64,000 nucleotides of DNA, from positions 62,001 through 126,000 of the forward strand of contig NZ_BCNT01000010.1 of NCBI RefSeq assembly GCF_001544075.1. The letters run 5' to 3'. The stretch is from Comamonas terrae. GTDB taxonomy: Bacteria; Pseudomonadota; Gammaproteobacteria; Burkholderiales; Burkholderiaceae_C. The notes under the pieces are model-generated. The model ran no database searches, was not told where the DNA came from, and saw only the letters and a program-made list of their open reading frames with translations. Numbering within the stretch: position 1 is the first letter of the stretch; every line of letters begins with the position of its first letter. Of the stretch, positions 9,196 to 18,431 are shown piece after piece. A program made the position numbers and the translations under genes.

Positions 9196-9624
9196 TTAGA
9201 TTTCCAGAGCCTTGGGCTGCTGTGCGGTATGGGGGTGCTCGGCACCGCCGTACACCTTCAGCTTCTTGATCATGGCGTAGCCCAGGGGACCCTTGGGCAG
9301 CATGCCCTTGACGGCCTTTTCCAGAGCGCGGCCAGGGAACTTAGCCTGCAGGTCGCGGAAGTTGGTGGCAGTGATGCCGCCGGGGAAACCGGAGTGACGG
9401 TAGTACACCTTGTCCAGGTTCTTGGTGCCGGTGACCTTGAGCTTGGAGGCGTTGATGATGACGATGTAGTCGCCGGTGTCAACGTGAGGTGTGTAAATGG
9501 CCTTGTGCTTGCCGCGCAGACGGAGTGCCACTTCGCTGGCGACACGTCCGAGCACCTTGTCGGTGGCGTCAATCACAAACCACTCGTGTTGCACCTCAGC
9601 GGGCTTTGCGCTGAATGTAGACAT
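9196..9624 (-). CDS. rplM: 50S ribosomal protein L13
   Basis: Ribosomal protein uL13, an early assembly protein of the large subunit. 142 residues, the standard length, with [16 protein letters not shown] and GMLPKGPLG motifs. First gene of the rplM-rpsI operon. Its ribosome binding site is weak (AGAG at 9633-9636). A leader of about 160 nt from the predicted start site near 9784 is long enough for the L13 autogenous control known in E. coli, but I cannot show it here. Confidence 0.98.
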   Translation of the reverse strand: MSTFSAKPAEVQHEWFVIDATDKVLGRVASEVALRLRGKHKAIYTPHVDTGDYIVIINASKLKVTGTKNLDKVYYRHSGFPGGITATNFRDLQAKFPGRALEKAVKGMLPKGPLGYAMIKKLKVYGGAEHPHTAQQPKALEI

Positions 9625-9955
9625 GAGTTTTCTCTTTCAGAGGGTTTGGTGGATCCTTTTCCGCGGTCGGTGCTTCTTCTTGAAAAAGACGGATCTTTTA
9701 AAGGAAGCCTCTTAGGCGGGGTTTCCCGGACCGGCTTACACTCGGCCCAAGACTTCGCCGCGGGACCCATAAAATCGCTGCGAAGCCCGCCATTATACAA
9801 AAGCAGCCGTTTTCTGGCTTTTTTCTTGCACCCCTTGTTGCAAACAGGGGTTTAGCGGCCTCTCGCCACCGGGCGAGCGGGCCGGACAACCTTTCAGCCG
9901 CCAAGGGCATCGAGGCCTTTATGCGCCCTGCCCGGCTGGTTACCATCCCGCTTGT
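9625..9955. other. Divergent intergenic region rplM / rlmJ
   Basis: 331 bp without a gene. The left half is the rplM leader, including a hairpin with arms GACTTCGCC and GCGAAGCCC around 9752-9789. A TATAAT box for rplM is at 9792-9797. The right half (9840-9955) holds the short upstream region of rlmJ, where I see no clear promoter and no Shine-Dalgarno sequence. Confidence 0.5.
9792..9797 (-). promoter_or_regulatory. -10 box of the rplM-rpsI promoter
   Basis: Perfect TATAAT on the minus strand, 168 bp upstream of rplM. The -35 region at 17 bp spacing is weak (AAGCCA-like), as is common for growth-rate controlled ribosomal promoters. Confidence 0.5.
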
Positions 9956-10822
9956 ATGTTCAGCTACCGCCACGCCTTCCATGCCGGCAACCATGCCGAT
10001 GTGCTCAAACACACCGTGCTGATTGCCACCGTGCAATACCTCACGCAGAAGGAGGCCGCCCTCATGGTGCTGGACACCCATGGCGGTGCCGGCCTGTACC
10101 GCCTGGACGGCGACTACGCGAGCAAGAGCGGCGAAGCCAGCGAAGGCGTGCTGCGCCTGGCCGAGGCCTCCCCGGCCGAACTGGCGCCGGTGCTGCAGGC
10201 CTATATGGAAAAGGTGCGCTCCTTCAACCAGGGCAGCAGCGTGCGCAACTATCCGGGCTCGCCCTTCATCACCCAGTCGCTGCTGCGCGGCCACGACCGG
10301 CTCAAGGCCTTCGAGCTGCACCCCACCGACATGCGCTCGCTGACCGGCAACCTGGCGCAGCTGGAAGTGGGCCGGCAGGTCGCTGTGCTGCACGAGGACG
10401 GCTTCGAGGGCGTGAAGAAGTTCCTGCCCCCGCCGTCGCGCCGCGCGCTGCTGCTGTGCGATCCCAGCTATGAACTCAAGAGCGACTACGGCCGCGTGCT
10501 GGACATGGTGACGGACAGCCTCAAGCGCTTTCCCACCGGCACCTATGCCATCTGGTATCCCATCATTCCGCGCCCCGAGGCCCACGACCTGCCCAAGCGC
10601 CTCAAGACCATGGCCACCAAGGCCGGCAAGAGCTGGCTGCATGCGACCTTGACGGTCAAGAGCAACAAGACCTCCGAGCGCGGCGGCCTGCCCGCCAGCG
10701 GCATGTTCCTGATCAACCCGCCGTACAACCTCAAGGACCAGCTCAAGCCGGCCATGCCCCAGCTCGTCAAGCTGCTGGGCCAGGACAGCAATGCGGCCTA
10801 TACGCTGGAGTCTGGCGGGTAG
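9956..10822 (+). CDS. rlmJ: 23S rRNA (adenine-2030 N6)-methyltransferase RlmJ
   Basis: SAM-dependent enzyme that methylates A2030 in 23S rRNA. 288 residues. The family N-terminus MFSYRHAFHAGNHADVLKH is intact, followed by VLDTHGGAGLY and a DPSYE catalytic motif near residue 167. E. coli RlmJ has DPPYE; the Pro-to-Ser change lies within the [DNS]PP[YF] motif, but the Asp and Tyr that matter for catalysis remain. No Shine-Dalgarno is seen before the ATG at 9956. Convergent with rlpA. Confidence 0.93.
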   Translation: MFSYRHAFHAGNHADVLKHTVLIATVQYLTQKEAALMVLDTHGGAGLYRLDGDYASKSGEASEGVLRLAEASPAELAPVLQAYMEKVRSFNQGSSVRNYPGSPFITQSLLRGHDRLKAFELHPTDMRSLTGNLAQLEVGRQVAVLHEDGFEGVKKFLPPPSRRALLLCDPSYELKSDYGRVLDMVTDSLKRFPTGTYAIWYPIIPRPEAHDLPKRLKTMATKAGKSWLHATLTVKSNKTSERGGLPASGMFLINPPYNLKDQLKPAMPQLVKLLGQDSNAAYTLESGG

Positions 10823-10837
10823 ACATTCTTGCCCTTG

Positions 10838-10852
10838 GGGTGCTTCGCACCC
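10838..10852. terminator. Small hairpin behind rlmJ
   Basis: GGGTGC-TTC-GCACCC between the convergent rlmJ and rlpA genes. There is no T tract, so intrinsic termination is doubtful. The GC-rich surroundings up to about 10930 resemble a worn copy of repeat family 2. Confidence 0.3.
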
Positions 10853-10944
10853 TCGCGCAAAGGGACAACGGCCTTGGCTGGAGCCGCCCTGCTGCGGCGC
10901 AGTGCGGCCGCCTGGGGCTCTTGCCGGCCGTCTCCGGGAGAAGC

Positions 10945-11688
10945 TCAGTGACCGCGCCTGGCGGTCTGCGAGACCTTGCGCGCCGGCTTGGAAGCCGATG
11001 CCGAGCGCACCTTGGCGGCCGCAGCGCCGGCCACCGCGCTGGGATGGCGCTTCTTGCCCGAGGCCGTGAGCCGGGTCGGGCATTCGTCCTCGTCCTCGTC
11101 GAGCTGCCACAGCTCCACGGGCTTGATGCCCAGGCCCAGCATGCCCAGCTCCTGAGCGGCGGCCTTGCTCAGGTCGATGACCCGGCCGGGCGCGAAGGGG
11201 CCGCGGTCGTTGATGCGCACGATCACGCTCTTGCCGGTGACCGAGCTGCGCACGCAGACACGGCTGCCGAACGGCAGGCTGCGATGGGCGGCGGTGAAAT
11301 CCGAGCTGTCGAAGCGTTCGCCGCTGGCGGTCTTGCGGCCATGGAACTGCTCGCCATACCAGGAGGCCAAGCCCTGCTGGTCGCTCTCGCGCGGCGGGTT
11401 GAGATCGTATTTGTTGGCGTCCTCGGGGGTGTCGCTGTCATCCGAGGGAGCGGGCTTGTTGGCGCGGATGCCCAGGCCTTTTTCGCGGTAGTTGCTGCGC
11501 GCATAGGCGTCGGGCCGTGCGGTCCTGGACAACGTGGTCGAGGACTTGAGCTCGGCCGAGTTGCTCACCAGGGCCGGGCCCTCGCCATCGGCCGCTTCCG
11601 GGGTGGGTGCGCAGCCGACCAGCACGACCGACATGCACGCCAGGAACAGCCATTGGCAACAGCGCCGATGCGGGGGTTGCGAATGCAT
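10945..11688 (-). CDS. rlpA: RlpA-family septal ring lytic transglycosylase (lipoprotein)
   Basis: Outer-membrane lipoprotein with a double-psi beta-barrel that, in studied members, cleaves denuded glycan strands at the septum. 247 residues. Signal peptide with lipobox VLVGC (Cys26), then a low-complexity linker and the barrel from about residue 105 to 190 with GLASWYG, HRSLPFGSRV and INDRGPF..GRVIDLS. The SPOR domain that follows in Pseudomonas RlpA is absent and is replaced by a basic Ala/Ser/Lys tail. AAGGAG precedes the start at 11688. Confidence 0.9.
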   Translation of the reverse strand: MHSQPPHRRCCQWLFLACMSVVLVGCAPTPEAADGEGPALVSNSAELKSSTTLSRTARPDAYARSNYREKGLGIRANKPAPSDDSDTPEDANKYDLNPPRESDQQGLASWYGEQFHGRKTASGERFDSSDFTAAHRSLPFGSRVCVRSSVTGKSVIVRINDRGPFAPGRVIDLSKAAAQELGMLGLGIKPVELWQLDEDEDECPTRLTASGKKRHPSAVAGAAAAKVRSASASKPARKVSQTARRGH

Positions 11689-11757
11689 GGGCGGGATCTC
11701 CTTGATAGCTCAAGTGAGTGCCGCCCAAGACTGCCCCGAGGGCCTGCGCAAGAATGC

Positions 11758-12585
11758 TTACAGGCCCAGACGGTCGCAGATCTCCAGAGTGGCGACGCTC
11801 TGGTTCATCGTATAGAAGTGCAGCCCGGGAGCGCCCTGGCTGCGCAACTGCTCGCATAGATGGGTCACCACATCCAGGCCGAACGCACGAATGGATGCCG
11901 TGTCATCTCCGAACGCCTGCAGACGCAGGCGAATCCAGCGCGGGATCTCGGCGCCGCAGGCGTCCGAGAAGCGCATCAGCTGTGTAGAGCTGGTGATGGG
12001 CATGATTCCCGGCACGACGGGAACCTCAAGGCCCAGGCCCTGCACATCTTCCACAAAGCGGTAATACGCGTCGGCATTGTAGAAGTATTGGGTAATGGCG
12101 GAATCAGCGCCAGCGCGTACTTTAGCAACAAATGCCTCCAGATCGGCGCGTGGGGATTTGGCCTGGGGGTGGCTTTCGGGATAGGCGGCCACTTCGATGT
12201 GGAACCAGTCGCCGAATTCCCGGCGCACAAAGGCGACCAGATCGCTGGCGTACTGGAACTCGCCGCCCAGGCCGTAGCCGCTGGGCAGGTCGCCGCGCAG
12301 GGCCACGATGCGCTTGACGCCCATGGCCTTGAGCTGCGTCAGTTCCTCGCGCACCTTGTCGTGCGTGGCGCCGATGCAGGAAAAGTGCGAGGCCGCGCTC
12401 ACGCCTTCGTTCTGGATGTCGCGCACCATGGTGAAGGTGCCGGCCTGGGTGGAGCCGCCGGCGCCATAGGTGACCGAGCAGAACTCGGGCTTGCGCGCAT
12501 ACAGCTGCTGGCGCACGTTCACATGCTTGGCCGCGCCTTCGGGCGTCTTGGTCGGGAAAAACTCGAAGCTGATCGGGAAGCTCAT
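11758..12585 (-). CDS. metF: 5,10-methylenetetrahydrofolate reductase
   Basis: FAD enzyme making 5-methyl-tetrahydrofolate, the methyl donor of methionine synthase. 275 residues. Conserved FEFFPTKTPEG at the start, VTYGAGGST, and ALRGDLPSGYG substrate loop. The ATG at 12585 (MSFPISFEFFP) is chosen over an upstream extension to 12636 because MetF proteins begin here. It follows tlyA by 69 bp and shares direction with ahcY, so it is likely under the same SAH-responsive transcription unit, which would tie methyl-donor supply to SAH level. Confidence 0.96.
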   Translation of the reverse strand: MSFPISFEFFPTKTPEGAAKHVNVRQQLYARKPEFCSVTYGAGGSTQAGTFTMVRDIQNEGVSAASHFSCIGATHDKVREELTQLKAMGVKRIVALRGDLPSGYGLGGEFQYASDLVAFVRREFGDWFHIEVAAYPESHPQAKSPRADLEAFVAKVRAGADSAITQYFYNADAYYRFVEDVQGLGLEVPVVPGIMPITSSTQLMRFSDACGAEIPRWIRLRLQAFGDDTASIRAFGLDVVTHLCEQLRSQGAPGLHFYTMNQSVATLEICDRLGL

Positions 12586-12654
12586 GGCGGATTGGTCTCT
12601 GGATCGGGTACGGGGCGGCACGGTGCCCGAGGGCACAGGCCGTGCCGGCGGCGC

Positions 12655-13839
12655 TCAGCGCTCGTTGCGTTTCTTCTGCTTGGGGCGTGCAGGTCCGGGC
12701 TGGCCGAAGCTGGCGCCTTCCGGGTCCTCGTTGATCACGCGCTCGTTGCGCTGCTCGCGCAGCACGGTGCGGGACACGCGCTTGGCTGCAGGCTTTGCGG
12801 GAGCCTCCTCCTCGGCCGGCGCCTGGGCCGGCTTCACCTCGGCGCCCTGCTGGGCATGGACGAAGAATTCATGGTTGCCGTCGCCGCCCTCAATGGGCGA
12901 ATCCAGCCACTGCAGCACCTTCAGGCCCTGTTCGGCCAGGCATGCGCGGATGCGCTGCTCCACCTCGGCATACAGCGCCGCATCGCGCACGATGCCGCCC
13001 TTGCCCACCTGGCCCGGCTGCAGCTCGAACTGCGGCTTGACCAGCATCAGCAGATGGCCGTGCGGCTTGAGCAGCCGCGTGACCGCGGGCAGCACCAGCG
13101 TGAGCGAGATGAAGGACACGTCGCCCGTGACGAAGTCGAACTCGGGCGTCACGTCCACGTCGGCGAACTCGGCCTTGCGGCGGCGCTCGGTGGCCACAGC
13201 GCCCTCTTCGCGCGCCCGGGCCTTGCTGGCACGCTCGAGCTTGAAGTTCTCGATGTCCTGCTCCTTGGCGTCGTCGCTGTCGTCGTAGTCCTCGTCGACC
13301 ACGCCGCCGTTGCGCATCCATGCATAGGGCGCGACGGGCTGGGTATCGTTGTCTTCGGGGTCTTCCTCCCAGCGCTCGGACAGCACTTCCTCGCAGGCAT
13401 CCTGCAGGCTCTCTGCGGTCATGGCGCGGGCGTTCAGGCCTTCCACGCAGATCACGCGCACATCGGCGCGCAGCCTTTCGTGCAGCTGGCCGTGGCCCAC
13501 GTCCACGCCGATCACCTGCGCCGCGCCCTGCTGCAGCAGGCAGTCGGTGAAGCCGCCGGTGCTCTGGCCCACGTCCAGGCAGCGCAGGCCCGCGACCTTG
13601 AGGCCCGTGGCCGCCAGCGCGCCCTCGAGCTTCAGGCCGCCGCGCGAGATGTACTTGGCCTCGGCCGCATCGAGCAGCTGCAGCTCGGCGCCGGCCGGGA
13701 TGTCGTCGCCGTTCTTAGCCACCTTCTTCCAGGGCGCCAGCGGCGTGAGCCGCCATTCGACGCCCGAGGCAATCAGGCGCTGGGCCTGGGAACGGGTGGA
13801 GGCATGGCCGGCTTCCACCAAAAACACATCTGCGCGCAT
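12655..13839 (-). CDS. tlyA: TlyA-family rRNA 2'-O-methyltransferase with large acidic insertion
   Basis: S4-domain plus FtsJ-like methyltransferase of the hemolysin A/TlyA family, whose characterised members methylate 16S and 23S rRNA cytidines. 394 residues against a usual 250-270. The S4 domain spans 1-65, SRGGLKLEGAL 65-75, SAM motif CLDVGQSTGGF 87-97, and catalytic segment DVSFISL near 240-246. The extra length is an acidic insertion (residues about 141-230, including VDEDYDDSDDAKEQD) inside the methyltransferase fold and a 65-residue Pro/Ala/Lys tail. It sits between ahcY and metF, a common betaproteobacterial order, and uses SAM and releases the SAH that AhcY removes. Confidence 0.9.
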   Translation of the reverse strand: MRADVFLVEAGHASTRSQAQRLIASGVEWRLTPLAPWKKVAKNGDDIPAGAELQLLDAAEAKYISRGGLKLEGALAATGLKVAGLRCLDVGQSTGGFTDCLLQQGAAQVIGVDVGHGQLHERLRADVRVICVEGLNARAMTAESLQDACEEVLSERWEEDPEDNDTQPVAPYAWMRNGGVVDEDYDDSDDAKEQDIENFKLERASKARAREEGAVATERRRKAEFADVDVTPEFDFVTGDVSFISLTLVLPAVTRLLKPHGHLLMLVKPQFELQPGQVGKGGIVRDAALYAEVEQRIRACLAEQGLKVLQWLDSPIEGGDGNHEFFVHAQQGAEVKPAQAPAEEEAPAKPAAKRVSRTVLREQRNERVINEDPEGASFGQPGPARPKQKKRNER

Positions 13840-13914
13840 CGCGTCGCTTCCTTAGAGATCAACCAGGGCCGGGGCCGCCAGCGGCGGTCGCCCAGCTTAT
13901 GCTTTGTTTATTGC

Positions 13915-13990
13915 AGCAGCTTGCGCCTGCCTGCCCTGCATTTCTGCTTGAAATACATCGCAAGACAAGGCAGACCGTGCGCAAGCTGCT
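13915..13990. repeat. Dispersed inverted repeat, family 1, copy 2
   Basis: Perfect 12-bp arms AGCAGCTTGCGC (13915-13926) and GCGCAAGCTGCT (13979-13990) with a 52-bp AT-richer loop, in the 182-bp gap between ahcY and tlyA. In the transcript it would form a long hairpin that could end or attenuate the ahcY message. Confidence 0.6.
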
Positions 13991-14021
13991 ACAAAGCTTG
14001 CGCACCGGAACCGATCAAGGA

Positions 14022-15437
<1,416 letters not shown>

Positions 15438-15442
15438 GAAAA

Positions 15443-15490
15443 CTCCTGCTCGGAACAAACTTGGAAACGGTCCACGATCTGCAGCAGGAG
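15443..15490 (-). promoter_or_regulatory. Shine-Dalgarno / anti-Shine-Dalgarno pair in the ahcY leader
   Basis: The ribosome binding site AGCAGGAG (15443-15450) is perfectly complementary to CTCCTGCT (15483-15490), 32 nt further upstream in the same leader. This 8-bp helix would hide the ribosome binding site and is the natural expression platform for the riboswitch just upstream. Which ligand state forms it is not decided by sequence. Confidence 0.55.
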
Positions 15491-15521
15491 GGGAAAAAGC
15501 GCCGCACCGCACAGAAAGCGT

Positions 15522-15594
15522 GGGTGAGCGTCGTTGCGAGTGTCGGGTCCGAGCCTCACGCCCCGCCTGATGGGGACGCTGCAACGCTCCTCGG
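15522..15594 (-). promoter_or_regulatory. S-adenosylhomocysteine (SAH) riboswitch of ahcY
   Basis: Matches the conserved SAH aptamer of Beta- and Gammaproteobacteria. The transcript begins CCGAGGAGCGTTGCAGC. GAGCGTTGC (15581-15589) pairs with GCAACGACGCTC (15526-15537), and CCGAG (15590-15594) pairs with CTCGG (15549-15553) to form the H-type pseudoknot. An additional hairpin (CCCC..GGGG, 15561-15575) sits between. The class is known to raise expression of ahcY and downstream methyl-cycle genes when SAH accumulates. Confidence 0.92.
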
Positions 15595-15604
15595 ATAATC
15601 GCCG

Positions 15605-15610
15605 ATTATA
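15605..15610 (-). promoter_or_regulatory. -10 box of the ahcY promoter, overlapping the ynfM stop codon
   Basis: Perfect TATAAT about ten bases before the riboswitch, so transcription starts almost at the first aptamer base. The -35 at 17 bp spacing is weak (TGTGCA, 15628-15633) and lies inside ynfM. The box shares bases with the TAA stop of ynfM (15606-15608). Confidence 0.6.
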
Positions 15611-16862
15611 AGGGCTTGCCCGAGGCCTGCACACGCCCGGCCAGAGCCGCGACCAGCGCCAGCACCGCCAGCGAGACCAGGCCGACCCCGTTCCATCCCC
15701 AGCGCCCCCAGAACCAGCCGACGCCAGCGCCCAGCACGCTGGAGCCCATGTAGTAGCCCCAGAGATAGAGCGAGGAAGCATGGCCCTTGGCCTGGGCGGC
15801 CAGCCGCCCGACCCAGCCGCTGGCCACGGAGTGTGCGACGAAGAAGCCCGCCGTCATCAGCACGATGCCGGCCACGACGGCCGCGAAGGCGGGCAGCAGG
15901 GTCAATGCCACGCCGGCGGCCATGAGCAGCGTGCCTGCGACCAGCACCGGCCCGCGCCCCAGCCGGTCGGCCAGCGCGCCGGCCACGGGCGAGGCGACGA
16001 TGCCGAACAGATAGGCATAGAAGACATGGCTGATCTGCAGCTGGCTCATGTGGTATGGCGCTCCGCCCAGCAGAAAGCCCGCGTAGTTGTAGACGCTGAC
16101 GAACACGCCCATCAGACCGAAGGCGACCAGGAACAGCAGGCGCAGCCCCGGATGGCGCAGATGCTGCCCCCAGGCCTGCAGGTGATGGCGGGCGCCCAGG
16201 CCTGCGCGGCGCACGAAGTTGCGCGAAGGGGGCAGCAACCAGGCAAAGCCCAGCGCCGCAGCCAGATCGATCGCCGACAGCAGGGCCAGCGCGTGGCGCC
16301 AGCCCCAGAATTCCGTCATGGCGCTCATGCCCACGCGGCCCAGCATGCCGCCCAGGGCCGTGCCGCCCACATACAGGCCCATGGCAAAGCCCAGCCCCTT
16401 GGGGTCTATCTCCTCGGACAGATAGGCCATGGCCACGGCCGGCACGCCACCCAGCAGGATGCCTTCGAGCGCGCGCGCCGCCAGCAGCGCATGCCACTGC
16501 GGCAGATAGGAGGCCACCAGATTGCATACGGCCGCCAGCGCCATGGAGATGAACATCAGCTTGCGCCGCCCCAGCCCTTCGGACAGCGCCCCGGCCAGCA
16601 CGATGGAGACCGCCAGGCAGGCCGTGGAGACCGACAGCGCCAGCGCGCTCTGCGCCGGGCTCACGGCAAAGGTGACGGCCAGCTCGGGCAGCAGCGGCTG
16701 CACGCAGTACAGCAGCGAGAACGTGGCAAAGCCGGCCAGGAACAGGGCCAGGCTCACGCGCCGGTATTCGGGCGTGCCGCGCCGTATCCAGACCGGCAAG
16801 GCACTGGCGGTCCCGGTGGCGGGCTGGGAAGAAGGAGTCACATCCGGCGTGGCGCGGTTCAT
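15606..16862 (-). CDS. ynfM: YnfM-like MFS transporter
   Basis: Twelve-helix major facilitator of the inner membrane, 418 residues, closely patterned on E. coli YnfM: RRGTPEYRRVSLALFLAG at the start of helix 1, LLYCVQPLLPEL, AVAMAYLSEEIDP after helix 4, and FFVAHSVASGWVG followed by KGHASSLYLWGYYMGSS near the end. YnfM is linked in E. coli to export of arabinose-type compounds but its physiological substrate is unsettled. The ATG at 16862 is preferred over a TTG four codons upstream. It is upstream of the ahcY promoter and divergent from cobG. Confidence 0.85.
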   Translation of the reverse strand: MNRATPDVTPSSQPATGTASALPVWIRRGTPEYRRVSLALFLAGFATFSLLYCVQPLLPELAVTFAVSPAQSALALSVSTACLAVSIVLAGALSEGLGRRKLMFISMALAAVCNLVASYLPQWHALLAARALEGILLGGVPAVAMAYLSEEIDPKGLGFAMGLYVGGTALGGMLGRVGMSAMTEFWGWRHALALLSAIDLAAALGFAWLLPPSRNFVRRAGLGARHHLQAWGQHLRHPGLRLLFLVAFGLMGVFVSVYNYAGFLLGGAPYHMSQLQISHVFYAYLFGIVASPVAGALADRLGRGPVLVAGTLLMAAGVALTLLPAFAAVVAGIVLMTAGFFVAHSVASGWVGRLAAQAKGHASSLYLWGYYMGSSVLGAGVGWFWGRWGWNGVGLVSLAVLALVAALAGRVQASGKPL

Positions 16863-16997
16863 GGCAAGAGGCAATCAGCTGACCGCGCGATTGTGCGCCG
16901 CACAGTCCTGCCTGGCTGGCTGCGGGTTGTTTGGCGCGTGGCCGCGCAGTGCCAGCCGTTACAGTCTCGTCCTGTGCGCAATGCCTGACACCCCATC

Positions 16998-18431
16998 GTG
17001 ACCCCTGCTCCCCAGATCAAAGGCTGGTGCCCCGGCGCCTGGCAACCCATGGCCTCCGGCGACGGCCTGGTGGTGCGCGTGCGCCCGCCCCAGGGAAGGC
17101 TGAGCGCCGGCCAGGCACTGCAGCTGGCCGAGCTGGCCCGTGTGCACGGCAGCGGCGTCCTGGAGCTGTCCAGCCGGGCCAATGTGCAGCTGCGCGGCAT
17201 TGCGCCCGACCGCCATGCCGCAGTGCTCGATATCCTGGCCGGCTGCGGACTGCTGGACGCCGATGCGCGCCGCGAAAGCCTGCGCACCATCGTGCTCGAC
17301 CCCCTGTGGCAGCCCGGCGACGGCGTGCGCGAGACAGCCCAGGCCCTGGAGGCCGCACTTTTTCAGCCTGAAGCACAGGCCGCACTGCAAGGGCTGCCCG
17401 CGAAATTCGGCTGGCTGGTCGCAGGACGCGGCCACCGGGCGCTTGCCGGCGTGCCCGCGGACATCCGCCTGCTATGCCTGCCCGCAGGCCGGGCCGCCGA
17501 CACCGGGCACCGCTGGCATCTTCTGGTCCAGGGCCTGCCCCGGCTGCTGGCCGCAAGCACGCTGCCGGCCGCCATTGCCGCGGCCCTGGAGCTGGCGCGC
17601 TGGTGCGCGGACCAATCCCGCACACGCAAGGCAAAGGGCCTGCACCCGGGCCGCATGGCTGGCCTGCTGGCGCAATACCAGGCCGCCCATCACCGGCTGC
17701 CCGACTGGCAGTTGCCCGCAGGCGCCAGCCTGCAGGCTTTGGAGGACGCCGCCTTCTGCATGCCATCGGCACCTGATCCGGCTCCGGGTCGGCAAGGCCC
17801 GGACGGCCCCTATCCGGGCCTGCTGGCCGGCGCGCCGCTGGGACGGCTGTCCGCCAACGCCCTGTCCCGGCTGGCGCGGGTGCTGCGGGATACCCGGGAC
17901 CGGGACGGGCAGGCGCCCCATCTGCGCATCACGCCGTGGCGCATGCTGCTGATCGAAGGCCGCGCCTGGTCCCCTGCTGCGCTCAGGCAGGCCGGACTGG
18001 ACGATGCCCGGGAATGGATCACCGATGCCGGCGACGCGCGCCTGCGGGTATGCGCCTGCACGGGCGCACCGGGCTGCAGCCAGGCGCTGGCGCCCACCCT
18101 GGACCTGGCCTTGCAGCTCGCGCCCCAGGTGCCGCCCGGTGCCCTGCTGCATGTCTCCGGCTGCGCCAAGGGCTGCGCCCGGCAACGCCCCGCCGACATC
18201 ACCCTGCGGGCCCAGGCCGGCACGGCAGCCGACGGAACGCCTACCGCCTCGTTCGCCGTGGTGCAAAACGGCACGGCACGCGACGTGGCGCAGCAGGAGC
18301 TGGAAGCCTGCGCCCTGCGCGACAATCCCCGCCTGTTCTCCGAAAAGATCGAATGGCTCACGTCTACGAAACCAATGGCGCCGAAATCTATCGCCAGTCC
18401 TTTGCCACCATACGCCGCGAAGCCGACCTGA
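16998..18431 (+). CDS. cobG: Precorrin-3B synthase CobG
   Basis: Oxygen-dependent enzyme of the aerobic cobalamin pathway that forms the ring-contraction precursor precorrin-3B. 477 residues, sulfite/nitrite-reductase fold with two ferredoxin-like half domains. The 4Fe-4S/sirohaem-type cysteines are visible as CACTGAPGC near residue 350 and SGCAKGCARQ near 387. The start is GTG at 16998. It opens the rightward cob operon and overlaps cobH by 79 nt. No cobalamin riboswitch precedes it: the gap to ynfM is only 135 bp and lacks the B12 box. Confidence 0.9.
   Translation: MTPAPQIKGWCPGAWQPMASGDGLVVRVRPPQGRLSAGQALQLAELARVHGSGVLELSSRANVQLRGIAPDRHAAVLDILAGCGLLDADARRESLRTIVLDPLWQPGDGVRETAQALEAALFQPEAQAALQGLPAKFGWLVAGRGHRALAGVPADIRLLCLPAGRAADTGHRWHLLVQGLPRLLAASTLPAAIAAALELARWCADQSRTRKAKGLHPGRMAGLLAQYQAAHHRLPDWQLPAGASLQALEDAAFCMPSAPDPAPGRQGPDGPYPGLLAGAPLGRLSANALSRLARVLRDTRDRDGQAPHLRITPWRMLLIEGRAWSPAALRQAGLDDAREWITDAGDARLRVCACTGAPGCSQALAPTLDLALQLAPQVPPGALLHVSGCAKGCARQRPADITLRAQAGTAADGTPTASFAVVQNGTARDVAQQELEACALRDNPRLFSEKIEWLTSTKPMAPKSIASPLPPYAAKPT

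Noticed and set aside
10150-10480. RlmJ might be inactive because of DPSYE in place of DPPYE
   Set aside because: The Asp and aromatic residue of the motif remain and the rest of the enzyme is complete; substitution at this Pro alone is not evidence of loss.
16863-16997. Cobalamin riboswitch in front of cobG
   Set aside because: Only 135 bp are available and neither the B12 box nor the GCCACTG block is present.
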